Positions 36,057-47,934 are shown, numbered from the stretch's first letter. The stretch: DNA of 64,000 nt from Pyrenochaeta sp. MPI-SDFR-AT-0127 (GCA_020747015.1 JAGTJM010000056.1:152855-216854); one strand, 5' to 3'. The notes: generated from the sequence alone by a model not told the origin. Numbers and translations: made by a program.

Positions 36057-38012
36057 ATGGATCACGAAAAGGTAATACCGGCCGATGAGAAGGCGACCGT
36101 TCCACACAACACCGTCGAGTCGGAGCGCGGACACGAGCACTCTGGAGAATGGCGTGAACAGGAGGACTTCATGACCCGTAATGGTCTCAATCTCAAGTCT
36201 TTCCAGCGCCGCCCCAAGGGTGGCCCACTCGTTGTCCTCGACAGGTCCATGAAGACGCGCCATCTGCACATGATTGCCATTGGTGGCTCTATTGGTGCTG
36301 GTTTCTTTGTCGGTTCGGGCAGTGCCCTCGCACGCGGCGTAAGTAACCATACCCAACAAACGGACTCTGGAACGCGCGCTCACATTGGTTGCAGGGCCCC
36401 GCTACTCTCCTCATTGATTTTTCGCTCATGGGTGTCATGATCTTCAACGTCGGTAAGTCACAAAGTGCCACATTCTTGGCGTGCGTATGTGGAACTGACA
36501 AGCTTCCCAGTGTACGCTCTTGGTGAACTTGCTGTCATGTATCCTGTCTCCGGTGGTTTCTACACGTACTCTACTCGCTTCATCGATCCCTCATGGGGTT
36601 TCGCTATGGGCTGGAACTACGTCTTCCAATGGGCAATTGTCTTACCGCTTGAATTGGTCGTCGCTGGTATTACTGTGCAGTACTGGCCAGGCGCCAAGGG
36701 TGTCAGTCTAGCAGTCTTCATTACTGTTTTCTGGCTCTTCATTGTCATCATCAACGTTTTCGGTACCCTCGGATATGCGGAAGAAGAATTTTGGTCTTCC
36801 TGCCTCAAGCTCAGCGCCGTTGTCATCTTCATGATCATCGCGTTGATTTTGGTTCTTGGCGGAGGCCCCTCCAGTGGTAAATACAGTGAATACTGGGGTG
36901 CCCGTACTTGGTACGATCCTGGCGCTTTCCAGAACGGATTCAAGGGCTTCTGCTCTGTATTCGTCACTGCTGCTTTTGCCTTCTCTGGTACCGAGTTGGT
37001 CGGTCTGGCCGCTGCTGAGACTGCGAACCCCTTGAAGTCCCTTCCCGGTGCCGTCCGTCAGGTCTTCTGGCGTATTACTTTGTAAGTTTGAGCAATGCTA
37101 CACAGCATTTCTATTTTTCCATCTAGCAGGTAGCTAATATCGGCCCAGGTTCTACGTTCTCGGTCTCTTCTTCGTCGGTCTCCTCGTTAGCTCCACAGAT
37201 CCGCGCCTTCTAGGTGGCTCTGGTGATGCCAACACGTCGCCCTTCGTCATTGCTGGCAAGGACGCTGGTCTCATCGGTTTCGACTCATTCATGAACGTTG
37301 TTATTCTCGTATCTGTGGTCTCCATCGGTGTGTCCGGTGTATACGGTGGATCACGTACCCTCACTGCTCTTGCGGATCAGGGTTACGCACCCAAGGTTTT
37401 CACCTATATTGATCGCTCTGGACGTCCTCTTTGGTCCGTCTGCTTCATCCTCATATGGGGTCTTCTTGGTTTCATGAACTTGGCTGCCACTGGTGAAATT
37501 GTCTTCAACTGGCTCCTCTCTCTCTCCGGTCTCGCTGCCCTCTTCACCTGGGGCTCAATCTGCTTGGCCCATATACGTTTCCGTAAGGCTTGGGCCTACC
37601 ACGGCCACACTCTTGATGAAATTCCATTCCAGGCTGCCGGTGGTGTTTATGGCTCTTGGCTTGGACTCTTCATCATCTTCATTGTTCTCGTCGCTCAGGT
37701 TAGTTCTTTCAATATACATCACCGAGCGAATACTAACCTCAATAGTTCTACACCGCCGTCTCACCTCTTGGCCTCGAACCAGGCAAGAAGGTCGGAACCG
37801 CTGAAGACTTCTTCATGTCCTACCTCGCTCTTTTCGTCGTCGGTGCCTTCTGGATTGCTGGATACTTCTGGAAGCGTGAGGGATGGCTCAGGACCGCTCA
37901 GATGGACGTCGATACCGGCCGTCGTGAGCTCGACTGGGACCTCATCAACAAGGAGCGCGAGGAGATGAAGACCTGGCCTGCCTACAAGCGCCTCGCTGCT
38001 CGCATCTTCTAG
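36057..38012 (+). CDS. General amino-acid permease (APC superfamily, five exons)
   Basis: Exons are 36057-36338, 36395-36452, 36511-37081, 37149-37698 and 37746-38012, giving 575 residues. All four introns (56, 58, 67 and 47 nt) have GTAAGT or GTTAGT donors, and the frame is kept across each. The protein belongs to the fungal amino-acid transporter (YAT) family, proton symporters of the plasma membrane. A hydrophilic N-terminus of about 75 residues carries the basic segment before helix 1. The signature IAIGGSIGAGFFVGSG begins helix 1 and contains the unwound substrate-binding turn. Further conserved blocks are FAFSGTELVGLAAAET (helix 6), YGGSRTLTALADQGYAPK, and a charged C-terminal tail with KRLAARIF. 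About 12 helices are expected. This matches broad-specificity GAP1-like permeases, although single-residue specificity cannot be read. Nitrogen control is likely for the family. Confidence 0.93.
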
Positions 38013-38967
38013 ATGCGTTCACGCAATTTCATGCATCGGGGTTGCATTTGGGAGGTTTCTTGCTGTGGCAAGTGTGTTCTTGAGATGTAGTCGACGACGT
38101 CGATGTTTTATACCGTAGCTTTTATCATGTGTAATGTATACCTTCGCTTAAAGCGCAAACATGTTGAATGTGCACATCTTCCCTCGAAAATCTTGTGCTG
38201 GTAACAGCCCTGAACACTTCTAGACAATCATTTTGGCGTGTTTGGCAGTTGCGTGTTGTGCGACATTCCAACAATGGATGTCGCGATCGCCTTTTTTGGA
38301 AGTCGTGGCTGTGACACCACGTGACACAGCTTTGGCAGTCGCGAACGTCCTCCTCAGTGCCACCCACCCACAGCCCAGTTTATCGTGCAAAGTAAAGTCA
38401 CTCTCGTATGATGTCTTCCCTTGATGTTGTTACCTATTTCTCCATTGCATGCGCTGCGCATTGTATGTGCGAGTACCAGCAATTTGTGCGCAGGCAAGGT
38501 GAAGGCAGCAACTGTCTTGAAGCCAATGACTGAAATGATGAAGCTTCGACGCTTCGGAGTATGGAGGAGAAGGCAAAGCCGGATATTTGCAACATGACTA
38601 AGAACATTCGCACCTCTCATCAATCTTATCAAGTACTCCTCCACCGCTTGTGCGTCTAGTCTTTCAACACTGCTTTTAAATAGAATATGCCCGCAAATGC
38701 TAAGATCTTCGATACTGCGATGCACAAGGTGTTGTGAGGTCCGAACCAAACGGACGTATTAATTTCAAAGGAAATAAAGAACGGTATACAACAACGGCAT
38801 ACGAGGTCTCGTACAGATTCGTTTCTGAGAGCGAATCAAAGCTCGCAGCTGGACCGGCTGCATGTGAAGCCTCAGCCGCAAAGCAACGCACCTTTAACAC
38901 AGCTCCCCAGGCTGAAGCTTTTATCAATCACCGAAAGATCTCATACTTCTTATCTGCAACATTCATC
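38013..38967. other. Intergenic region and leader of the HET gene
   Basis: The frame of the HET gene stays open back to 38734, but there is no ATG before 38968, so this part is treated as leader. The rest shows no gene. Confidence 0.55.
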
Positions 38968-41529
38968 ATGTCTGAGAACATTGATCAAGGCTCTGATAAA
39001 AGTATCAAAGACGACGCACAAGCGGAGGCCGTAGACGAGGTGATATACACGGGACACAAGAAACTGCAACCAGCCTGGTCGAAGATAATCAGCTCAGTAA
39101 AGATATCGAATGCGTCCACAAGTGGTAACATAGCAGAACCAATACCAAAAGATACTCTTGAAGCTTGGGTCGACACCTGCGAAGCCGATACATCCATGGA
39201 CGAATCAGACGCTGATGCTAGTCCTCGAGGGCGTACAACATCGAGAAGCTCTCACCTGGCATCCTCTCCTTCGACCATAGCATCGTCTGCACATACAACA
39301 CGATCAATGAGAGGTCATTCCCCGCCTTCAACAAACTACATGACCGACGCGAAACCGAACCCCATAGAAACTGCGTTGCAAAAGCTGCCTCGAAACGAAG
39401 ACAAATATAACAGATATTATACCTACAAGGATATCAAAGCCAGCGAGCTAAGGCTACTTCGTATAGCCCCGGGAGATAAAACTAAAAGAATTGAGTGCGC
39501 ACTGAAGATCGTGTCAGTGGAGAGAATCAACACATCGCATCTCAAGTATCAAGCATTGTCATATGCATGGGAGCCCGATCCGCCTGCTAAAGTCATCTAT
39601 ACTTCAGACATCTCCGATGACGATCAAAGCGAGGTGATAACCAACGATAATCTTGACAGCAGAACATCGAAATTACGTCCCTTCCTTGTTCGATCGAATC
39701 TGTTCCAAGCATTGCGGAGTATTAGAAACCCGTTGAAAAGCGTATGGATCTGGGTTGATGCGATATGTATCAACCAAAGTAATGACTCGGAGAAAAACCA
39801 TCAATTGCCAAAAATGGGAGCAATATTTGCCAGGGCGTGGAATGTCACAATCTGGCTAGGGGATGAAAAGGTGGGCGACAAAGATTGCAAGCTTGCATTA
39901 CAGATCCTCCCTCAGATCCTGGACTTGAGGATTTCAGACACGTGGGAAGAAGGAGGCAAGGTCAGCGAGGATACAGTCAAGAGTTGGGTTGCCTTTGCAC
40001 ACCTTCTGCAGCGTTCATGGTTTTCGCGAAGATGGGTCATTCAAGAAATAGCATCCGCGAAGCGCGCATCTATTCGAATTGGCGACACGGTCGCCAGCTG
40101 GATAGATTTTGCAGACGCTGTTGAACTCTTCAACGACAGAATTCACGGTATCCGCGCTATTTATAAAGACACATTGATGTTCAAGAAGGAACCCGATGCG
40201 CTCTCACTTGTGGAGTCGTCGGCAGCAAACGCACTGGTCACGATTGCCCGCAGTATATTTCGAAAGACAGACAAAGGCGGTATCTTATACTCACTGCTCG
40301 ATCTTGAAACTTTAGTCTTCAAATCCGGTCAGTTTTCTGCAACTGATGCACGAGACGTAATCTATGCTCTTGTCGGTATCGCAAACGACCGCGAGTCACA
40401 CTCATCGTTGCCAGCCGAAATCCCTGTAAAGTCAGCGATCTTCACACCCGACTACTCGAAACCCCATCTAGATGTTTATTCGGAATTCTTTGAGTACGTT
40501 CTGGAAAGGTCCAGTTCACTAGATGTCATCTGTCGACACTGGGCCCTACCATATGATACTAGACCACCACCGTCCTGGATAGGCCTTGCAGGTAATTCTA
40601 CTTTTGGCGCGTCATCCAATGCTACTGGACGTATCAACGGGGTTAGTTTGGTTGGAGATCATGGCCACGGTGTCTACAATGCCTCTCGGGGTATGCAAAT
40701 GCAGGCGAGACTTGGAAAGCATTCAACGGTTTTGGTAGCTGAAGACACAATCAACGATCATTCCATTATGATTGAGGAGGATGATGAAGCCCAGGAAGAT
40801 GTGCTCACACAGCTTAGGTATCGACAGTATCGCAGAGAGCTGCCTCATCTCTATGCGTACGTGCCCGAACTGAGACCCACTTCGAGCCCAATGTACGACG
40901 GGAAACTTTATGCCAAAGGAATCATATTAGGACAAATTGCAGCTGTCTCAGCCAGGATGATTGAAGCTATGATCTCACAAGAATGCCTCAAACTCTTCGA
41001 CAAGTTCGATTCCCTGCCAGGGACCATGACAGAGGAACTATGGCAGACGCTCGTCGCTGGTCGAGGCCCCGATGGCAAAGCCGCCCCATCGTGGTATCGA
41101 CGAGCTTGTGCGTACGTATTGACACAAACCAACCCTGAAGGCGATCTCAACGTATCAAAACTCATCGACAACAACTTGCATTCTCGATCAGTTATCGAGT
41201 TCCTTAAGCGAGTACAGGCCGTTGTTTGGAGTAGGAAACTTTTTCGCTATGCAAAACTAGGTTCATTTTCAGTTAGGACAGGCCTCGCATCACGAGACGT
41301 CCTGGCCGGAGATTATGTTTGCGTACTCTTTGGGTGTTCGGTGCCTGTTATACTGAGGAGGCAACGCCAGAACCCTTTATTTATGAGAGGAAGGGCGATG
41401 AGCGCGCAAGAGTACCGGTTTATTAGTGAGTGCTACATACATGGATACATGGATGGAGAAGCATTCCTAGGTTGGCGGAAACAGGGGTCACGAACTTCTC
41501 AATCTGTCGTCGAGTTTTGTATCGTTTAA
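38968..41529 (+). CDS. Heterokaryon-incompatibility (HET) domain protein
   Basis: This intronless frame encodes 853 residues from the first ATG. Residues 1-130 are hydrophilic and Ser-rich. The HET domain spans about residues 190-360, with its three usual blocks: YQALSYAWEPD near the start, WIWVDAICINQSND with the NQ pair in the middle, and WFSRRWVIQEIASA at the end. HET domains are found in fungal proteins that trigger cell death when genetically different hyphae fuse, and many copies exist per genome with unknown partners. A long C-terminal region follows, carrying an FVRTG.ASRD.LAGD.VCVLFG-like block near 770-800 (here FSVRTGLASRD) that is common in this HET subgroup. No NACHT, WD or ankyrin repeat is visible. 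It is cytosolic by sequence. Whether it works in incompatibility is inference from the domain. Confidence 0.9.
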   Translation: MSENIDQGSDKSIKDDAQAEAVDEVIYTGHKKLQPAWSKIISSVKISNASTSGNIAEPIPKDTLEAWVDTCEADTSMDESDADASPRGRTTSRSSHLASSPSTIASSAHTTRSMRGHSPPSTNYMTDAKPNPIETALQKLPRNEDKYNRYYTYKDIKASELRLLRIAPGDKTKRIECALKIVSVERINTSHLKYQALSYAWEPDPPAKVIYTSDISDDDQSEVITNDNLDSRTSKLRPFLVRSNLFQALRSIRNPLKSVWIWVDAICINQSNDSEKNHQLPKMGAIFARAWNVTIWLGDEKVGDKDCKLALQILPQILDLRISDTWEEGGKVSEDTVKSWVAFAHLLQRSWFSRRWVIQEIASAKRASIRIGDTVASWIDFADAVELFNDRIHGIRAIYKDTLMFKKEPDALSLVESSAANALVTIARSIFRKTDKGGILYSLLDLETLVFKSGQFSATDARDVIYALVGIANDRESHSSLPAEIPVKSAIFTPDYSKPHLDVYSEFFEYVLERSSSLDVICRHWALPYDTRPPPSWIGLAGNSTFGASSNATGRINGVSLVGDHGHGVYNASRGMQMQARLGKHSTVLVAEDTINDHSIMIEEDDEAQEDVLTQLRYRQYRRELPHLYAYVPELRPTSSPMYDGKLYAKGIILGQIAAVSARMIEAMISQECLKLFDKFDSLPGTMTEELWQTLVAGRGPDGKAAPSWYRRACAYVLTQTNPEGDLNVSKLIDNNLHSRSVIEFLKRVQAVVWSRKLFRYAKLGSFSVRTGLASRDVLAGDYVCVLFGCSVPVILRRQRQNPLFMRGRAMSAQEYRFISECYIHGYMDGEAFLGWRKQGSRTSQSVVEFCIV

Positions 41530-41607
41530 AGGCACATGACACGCAAGTCACTATTATGTAGACATCTACATTTCAAATTATCTTTAATCAAAGTCTTGCC
41601 CTGCAAA

Positions 41608-42705
41608 TCACTTTTCGTGCTTCATCCCCCAAATCATACTCCTAGTGATAGCTTCATCTTGTTCTACCACCGGCTTATACCCCAGTAGCTGCTCTGCTTT
41701 TCCGATTCTCCAATAACAACCCGTATCCAAATGGTCGATGTCATCTCTCCTCATCTTCGGCGCCATCCTACCAAATGTACAAATCCAATATAGCCACTCA
41801 CTTAAACTTGCCATTGATCTTACCACCCAGAACGGAATCACTTTCACCTCTTCTTTCAATACTGGCTGACCAGCAGCAGCGTAGCACTTGCGCATGAAGT
41901 CGAAGAATGGCATTGCAATGCCGTCAGTGATGAAAAACCCTTGGCCATCTGCACCAGGCATTTTCAAGAGTAAGGCATAGGCAGCGAGAATATGAGCTTC
42001 TGCTGCGGATTCGACGTACACATACTCAAATATTTTATCATTTGGCCCGACTTGGCTCTTCCAATTGCCTGTTTGTATACTTTCCACAATTTGTGGTATG
42101 AAGTTGGTGTCACCCTCACCGTAGATGGCTGGAAGACGCAATGTCGCTGTCCTTAGCTCTGAAGAATTTGCATCTAGTACAATTGCATCGGCGATACCCT
42201 TTGTGCGTGCGTAGTGATTCGGAGCGTCGTGCGAAGTATACAATTTGCATTCCTCCTCGGTGATCTGCGCAAAAGGAGAAGGATGGCAAGCAGAATCTGA
42301 AGACGTGAAAATGAAGGCCTTGGTTTCTGGACAATCCTTCGCTGCGTCGAGTAGGGTTTTCGTTCCATTCACATTGGTGGCTTCGAGAACGGACGCATGG
42401 GAGCGTGGCGGAGGCGAGACAGTATGGAGGACTGTTGTGGGCTTCCAGACGCTGAACAGGGCTCTTATAGAATCGAGGGACGTGACGTCAAGAGTATGAT
42501 GTACGACTCTCGGATCTCTTTGTTGAGACTCGATTTTGATATTCCGGCTTGCGCAAACAATCTTCTCAGCGTGGTTCCCTGCGAGAAGTTGTCGGATGAT
42601 GTGTGATCCCAGAAAGCCGGTTCCGCCGATGACAAGGACGGTTCCTAAATTTTCTGCAAGCACCGCTGGGCTTGAAGCTGTAAAAGAATTCTTAGACATC
42701 AACAT
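41608..42705 (-). CDS. NAD-dependent extended short-chain dehydrogenase (3-beta-HSD/sterol dehydrogenase type)
   Basis: This intronless frame encodes 365 residues. The Rossmann motif GGTGFLG lies at residues 27-33, and the catalytic pair Tyr165-x3-Lys169 (HYARTKG) with an upstream TSS at about 134-136 completes the extended-SDR active site. The family (3-beta-hydroxysteroid dehydrogenase/isomerase, as in ERG26, plus related epimerases and reductases) oxidises hydroxyl groups of sterols or sugars using NAD+. The C-terminus has a hydrophobic segment (about 290-315) that could contact membranes, as in ERG26-like enzymes. A second in-frame Met at residue 3 is an alternative start. The gene converges on the HET gene with 78 bases between stops. 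It may be a sterol enzyme or an SDR of secondary metabolism; sequence alone does not decide. Confidence 0.85.
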   Translation of the reverse strand: MLMSKNSFTASSPAVLAENLGTVLVIGGTGFLGSHIIRQLLAGNHAEKIVCASRNIKIESQQRDPRVVHHTLDVTSLDSIRALFSVWKPTTVLHTVSPPPRSHASVLEATNVNGTKTLLDAAKDCPETKAFIFTSSDSACHPSPFAQITEEECKLYTSHDAPNHYARTKGIADAIVLDANSSELRTATLRLPAIYGEGDTNFIPQIVESIQTGNWKSQVGPNDKIFEYVYVESAAEAHILAAYALLLKMPGADGQGFFITDGIAMPFFDFMRKCYAAAGQPVLKEEVKVIPFWVVRSMASLSEWLYWICTFGRMAPKMRRDDIDHLDTGCYWRIGKAEQLLGYKPVVEQDEAITRSMIWGMKHEK

Positions 42706-43367
42706 GGAGTTATCGCAGAGTTGAGAAGTCTCGACGTCTTCGCAACGCGATCTTATACTTGCAGGGCGTTCGATGATGGACGCCTAATCCAAGCTGAACA
42801 TCATTACGATGACAGGGGTATATCTAATGTAAATTTTCAGCTGGGCTACTTGGATATCAATTCCTGAGACATCTTTCCATGAATGCTTCAAATACGCTTG
42901 CATCTGGCTCGCCTAGACGGTCATGCTATGGAACGCCGCACAAGCATCACCTACCGCTACAAAGCATACTCTCTTTTATTTCATACTTAATCACCTATTT
43001 TTCTTTATTGTTCTAAGAGTATCGTTTCCTCAACCTAAAAAAACTATCCGCCGCTTCCTGACGCATCAAAATCAGTAGCAGTCATGCTGATATCGTCATG
43101 TCACCGTGAGCCCCTTCCCCACATCGAATGAAGCAGGCCTCTCTGAGCCAGCGCACTTTCAATGTTTTCATTGTATTGATCATAACCGCAAACGTCAAAC
43201 TATGCCCAAAATCTGGCTTGAGCTCGTGCTCCACCACCGACTCTTATCACTATTTCATACTATCAATTACGTCTCTCGTTATTCCAACTCAGCAGCATAT
43301 TGTAGACGCCGATCATTGACTGAATTTCACTCTCGACAGTGGTTCGACAGCCATTCGACAGCCCAGG
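42706..43367. other. Divergent intergenic region
   Basis: This separates the minus-strand dehydrogenase from the frame-broken gene at 43368 and presumably holds both promoters. A 109-codon plus-strand frame (43106-43435) overlaps the next gene's start and has no domain. Confidence 0.5.
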
Positions 43368-46122
43368 ATGACTCTTCCACACGGTCGCCAGAGGTTTTAC
43401 CTCGACACAGACACGTGTATAGCCATTGTTCATGAGATTGAAACGATAGAAAACAGGGCGCCCCCTCGCAACGACTTTGTGGTTGGCAACCTCCTCAATG
43501 AAGATGTGGTTCGGTGGCAGGCTTTGTTCGGCTTCACAGTCTACGAGGCGGGGTTCGAGCTTCTCAACTATCGAACTGAGCGAGCCGAGAAGAAACACAT
43601 TCCCAAAACCAGAACATTATCGGAGTGGCCATGGCAGAGATGCGAGAAGCTTGGCTTTGATCGAGAAAGTTATGACTATTGGTTGCAGACCGTGGACCAC
43701 ACTGGGCTACTAGATCCAAAGGAGACTGCTACCTGGGTCCGCTACAAGAACGGGAAGATTGAACTATTTGTGATGAGATCGGTCGATTATGGGATTAATC
43801 GTTGCCGATTTGCGCCCGCCATGATGAGGCAGCCGGTAGTACATACGGTCTTTGATTGGAAAGGTTGCAAGCATCCGGCAATACTTCTACGCGACTAGGA
43901 AGCGCGGGCTTTCCGAAAACGTCTGCCACCCTTCTTTCGAGTTGGCAATACAGTCCATGCGACAGGCGATTGGGTCTCAATACCAATGTGTTGGGCTTTG
44001 AAGTACCTACACGATGCTTGTCGCGCACCGCATGTCTACGGTGGAACCCTACCTCAGTACCGACTCGACAATGGCCAAATCCCCAACCACTACAAAACGA
44101 ATACCCGGTGTGGTACTTCATTACTGGAGAATTGACCCGAGGCGAGAAACTCAAGAAATTGTTGAAGCTTGATAGGCTTCCAGACCTGAGAATTGCCACT
44201 GTCAAAGGGCTGGTACAGGTGCATTCGCGGCAGTGCAATGCGTTGGTGACGCCACAACTGCAGCAGGTATGGTGGGATCAAGATGTTTGCGAAGGGTGGG
44301 CCTACCGTGTGAAGAACAACGATGAAGAGCGCCGGCTACAATATTTCAAGACATCCTATTTCGGCATCGTCCGCTGTACTATTACATTATCGGCGATAGG
44401 CACATTCGGATCACCATCTGAGGTCGATGGACTAGCGTTCATGTACGTTGGTGGAGAAGACATGTTCCGCTACATGAACTCTTTGCCTATTGCATCAGTC
44501 CGAAATGCAATTCGCATTCAACAGAGATCTAATGATTCTCAAGGCTTTCCACCAATTGCTATCACCCCAAAAGCTAGTCCGACTACTGCAGTTACAAATC
44601 TTGCGGTTACAGCTGGATCCGCGTTGCCTTCTTCTCCAGAACCAGAATTGAGGGCCAGTCGGTGGCAGCCTCCAATCAATCCTCCAGTTTCTTATGCAGC
44701 ACAAGATCGATACAATGCAGCCGTGGGTTGGGTAGACAAAGCAATGGAATCAACACGCGTGCATACCATCCCAACACCTGGGTACACCATTTCAATACCC
44801 AAAGTGGTCGTAACACTGACCAAACCGACGATAATAACAAGAGCAACAGAAGGAGCATGGTTCGGAAGTAGCAGGAAGCGGAAGAGGAGGTCCATTTCTG
44901 AGGCAAATAGACAAGATCGAAACTTTGGCACTGACGACCCCGCTGGGCTGATTGAGAGTACTGAGAATGCTGCACTCAACACTGTTGATTCGGACAATGA
45001 CTTAGAGATCGAACTTCCTGATTATGGGGCTGCTGGGCCAATGCAACATGGAACGCACAATAGATCTGGATCCATAGATGCATCTACAAAGAGCAAGATT
45101 GATACAGGCTCTGCATCCACAGAAGTCTCTATTGAAGGTACGTTGGCACTCGGCCCTGTTTGCAGTATCTCTGCACTCGAACTTGGTAAGGACAAGGACA
45201 AGTGCAAGTAATTGGATTAATTTTCGATTCTCTAGCAACAAAAGAGATGAAGATTGTCCATTGCAGTATGAGTGAGCAGCCTGAAAAGTAGCGCAGCTCA
45301 TTTTGGGGATGCCGGGAATCGAGAGATTGAAATAGCATAAAAAGTGCACGTACTGACTTTATACTAGCAATCCCAGACACAGCATTGACATGGAAAAACG
45401 GCCAACTACTTGTTCCTGCGCCTGCCAATATCCCAATACAGCCTTGTACTTGGAAGGGGAAAGGAAGAGCTTCTGGGGCAGAATTCGCCGCTCTGGAAGC
45501 TATACATGTCAGTTACGCAACACGCACCATTCTGGTACCAACCGGTGTTCATAAGATTGCTACACCGAGACAGTGCAGATCGGATAGCTATTCTATACTG
45601 GCAGAAGATTCGTCGGCAACCGCAGCAACACGAGGTGGAATGACTACCTCCACTAATCCGACGGATGCCCCCACGAGAACCCCAGCAGAGGTTGGAAGGG
45701 GGACCATCGCCACACCGAAGAGACGACATTCAACAGGTCATTACCCCGTATCTATGGAAGTCAGAACAGAGCCCATAACAGTTCCAAGTCGTGGAAGTTC
45801 AAGTTCTGGGCCAGAACAGATTGCAACTACGAGTACACCTGGGCAGCCAACTAGCTCGGCGGTAACAAGATCAGACCAAATTGCAGCCAACCGCGCTGCA
45901 ATGCAAGTATCGGCTGCTGGCATTATCACGATTTCACAACAGCAGGTCCGGCAAGACCACAAAACGGTGAACTTCGCATCGATGGGCCTAGCGACTGGAG
46001 CAGCATTGGCAGCCTATGTTCGTCTGGAACTATCAATTCCACGAAGCTTACATTTTCGACGTCGGCGTTCGTTTAATGGATACACAGATCATTCTTCATT
46101 TGACATGTTCTTTGAACCTTAG
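43368..46122 (+). pseudogene. Uncharacterised gene with broken reading frame
   Basis: The ATG at 43368 opens 165 good codons (Trp/Tyr/Arg-rich, globular composition) ending around the AAAGG at 43860-43864. The stop in that frame is at 43896. Coding-like sequence then continues in the +1 frame from 43864 to about 43990, returns to the first frame for about 35 codons (about 43990-44095), and passes to a third frame that stays open to 45211. This pattern suggests three single-base indels. A 35-nt intron (43865-43899) could instead join the first and third frames, but it is too short to be likely and would use a less protein-like frame. Near the 3' end a phase-1 intron, 45138-45367 (GTACGT...CTAG), or a donor at 45186, leads to a last exon ending at 46122. 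The C-terminal half is rich in Ser, Thr and Pro with a basic KRKRR motif, perhaps nuclear. No family is recognised. It may be a pseudogene or a gene with assembly errors. Confidence 0.5.
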
Positions 46123-46769
46123 AGGGAGGTAGAAGATGAAGGAGCAGATGACAATGATGATGATTGAGTTCGTGAGATAGCTCATTTTGCCGTGGCTGCG
46201 TCCTATCTTGCGTCGTTCCGGTTGAAGATGATCGGGACGGTATATGCTTGGGTTTGATGTTGTGATTCCTGCAACTTCTGACGTCATCGACCATCCATAG
46301 CTCCCATTTAATCTCACTGCCTTTAACTCCGACTCGTCTTTCGTGCTTCGCCGCGTTGCTTATCAAGACCTCTTAGATATGATCGGAGGACCCTCAAGTA
46401 CTCGTCATGTCCCTCTTGGCCTGCATAATTTCCGGCAAAGCTACGGCGAAATATGATCCTCCGGACCAACAAGATGCTTTCTAAGCTTTGATTTATACCA
46501 AGGCGGGATGAAATAAACCGCGACTAGGATATTTACCCCGCCTACATGCATCATAGAGCCGGAGTTAATCTATCGTTGCCCTTGCAGATGCCCAGGAACG
46601 GTGTTCTAGACATGCTCAGGTTAGCGATGTCGTTCGAAAACGCTACAAAAGCCAGCGATGCCGCAATGAGGCTGCTTAGCCATTTGCCCGGTTTTGCTTT
46701 GACAGGCGCTACATACCTGACTTAGATTTGCGCCACCTTTGGAAAAAACATCAGGGTCCGAATAACACA
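46123..46769. other. Intergenic region, promoter of the dienelactone-hydrolase-like gene
   Basis: No gene or repeat was recognised. Short purine-rich (46125-46165) and AT-rich parts occur. Confidence 0.5.
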
Positions 46770-47659
46770 ATGGTCTCGTCACGCACCCTCCTCGTTGCAT
46801 TGGCGACTGCCGGTACTGCACTGGCCGCAGCAAATCCGCTCAAAGTGCGCAATGAAGGTACTCCTGTTGGTCAGATCAAGAACGTGGGTGGAAGTAAGTT
46901 TTCAATGTTATAGCTATAACACGATTCCATACCTAACAGAACATCAAAAGTCGACATATACCATTCCTACCCTCCCGGCAAGAAACCTGCCACCAATGCA
47001 GTCATCTACCTCAGCGACATCTTTGGCGTACCTCTCCCACAAAATAAACTCCTATCTGACTCGATCGCCGCCAATGGTTACCTCGTCCTAATGCCTGACC
47101 TCTTTAACGGCGACCCTGTTTCGCTGGAGGAGCAGGAAGCCGGACTCAACTTAACAGAGTGGCGAGCTCTGCATCCACCGTCTGAGACTGAACGCATCAT
47201 TAACGCCACAATCGCCTACGTGCGCAAGGAATTGGGCGTAAAGAGGGTCGGAGGCGTGGGTTACTGCTTTGGCGGAAAGTGGGTCCCAAGGTTTTTGACT
47301 GCAACAGCGGGGATTGATGCCGGATTTATTGCGCATCCAAGTGGTCTTACAGAGCAGGAAATCGGTGCGATTAAATGGCCAATTAGTATCGCTGCTGGGA
47401 GTAAGTCTTTTCTCGCAAAAATAAAAAACGCATTTATTGTACTGACTATGACGCAGCGCTCGATGCAAGTTTCAATTCCACACACAAGGCTCGTGCCGAG
47501 GCGATTCTGAATACAAACAATGTGACTTTCCAGTCCAACCTGTATAGCTCAGCACCCCATGGCTTTGCCGTGCGCGCCAATATCAGCATTCCCCGACAGG
47601 CATATGCAAAGCAAGGAGCCTTTGTTCAAGCAGTAACATGGTTCGATGCATGGTTGTAA
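46770..47659 (+). CDS. Secreted dienelactone-hydrolase-like protein (three exons)
   Basis: Exons are 46770-46893, 46951-47400 and 47457-47659, giving 258 residues. Intron 1 (GTAAGT, CTAAC branch, AAAG) and intron 2 (GTAAGT, CTGAC branch, GCAG) are both phase 1. The protein has the alpha/beta-hydrolase fold of dienelactone hydrolases. The nucleophile Cys147 lies in GYCFGG, with Asp194 and His226 (APHGF) completing the triad. The 47- and 32-residue spacings match the classical bacterial enzyme. These enzymes open lactones such as dienelactone in chloroaromatic breakdown; many fungal copies have unknown substrates. Unlike the bacterial enzyme, residues 1-20 form a typical signal peptide (basic start, LLVALATAGTALA core, cleavage after AxA), and Asn-x-Ser/Thr sites follow, so secretion is likely. 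A truncated reading would end within intron 2. Confidence 0.88.
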
Positions 47660-47934
47660 ATACCTGCAGCTGGGCACATGCGAAATCAACAAAGTAGAGA
47701 TAATCATATACTGAAGACAACGGACAGGGAGGACGCACAAACTACTACTTTGTGTGAAAGATTACAATAGCTACAGCCCCATGAATAAGACCTTCATTTC
47801 AAATTGAATGTGTATGGAGGTCGTGAAGTTTACTTATAGATATCTTTGATTTTGCCAAGACTGGAGTCTAGATATGTTTCCCGCACTCTGACTTCGCTTC
47901 CCTGCCATAATCTTGGTCAATCCACTTCGCCTGC

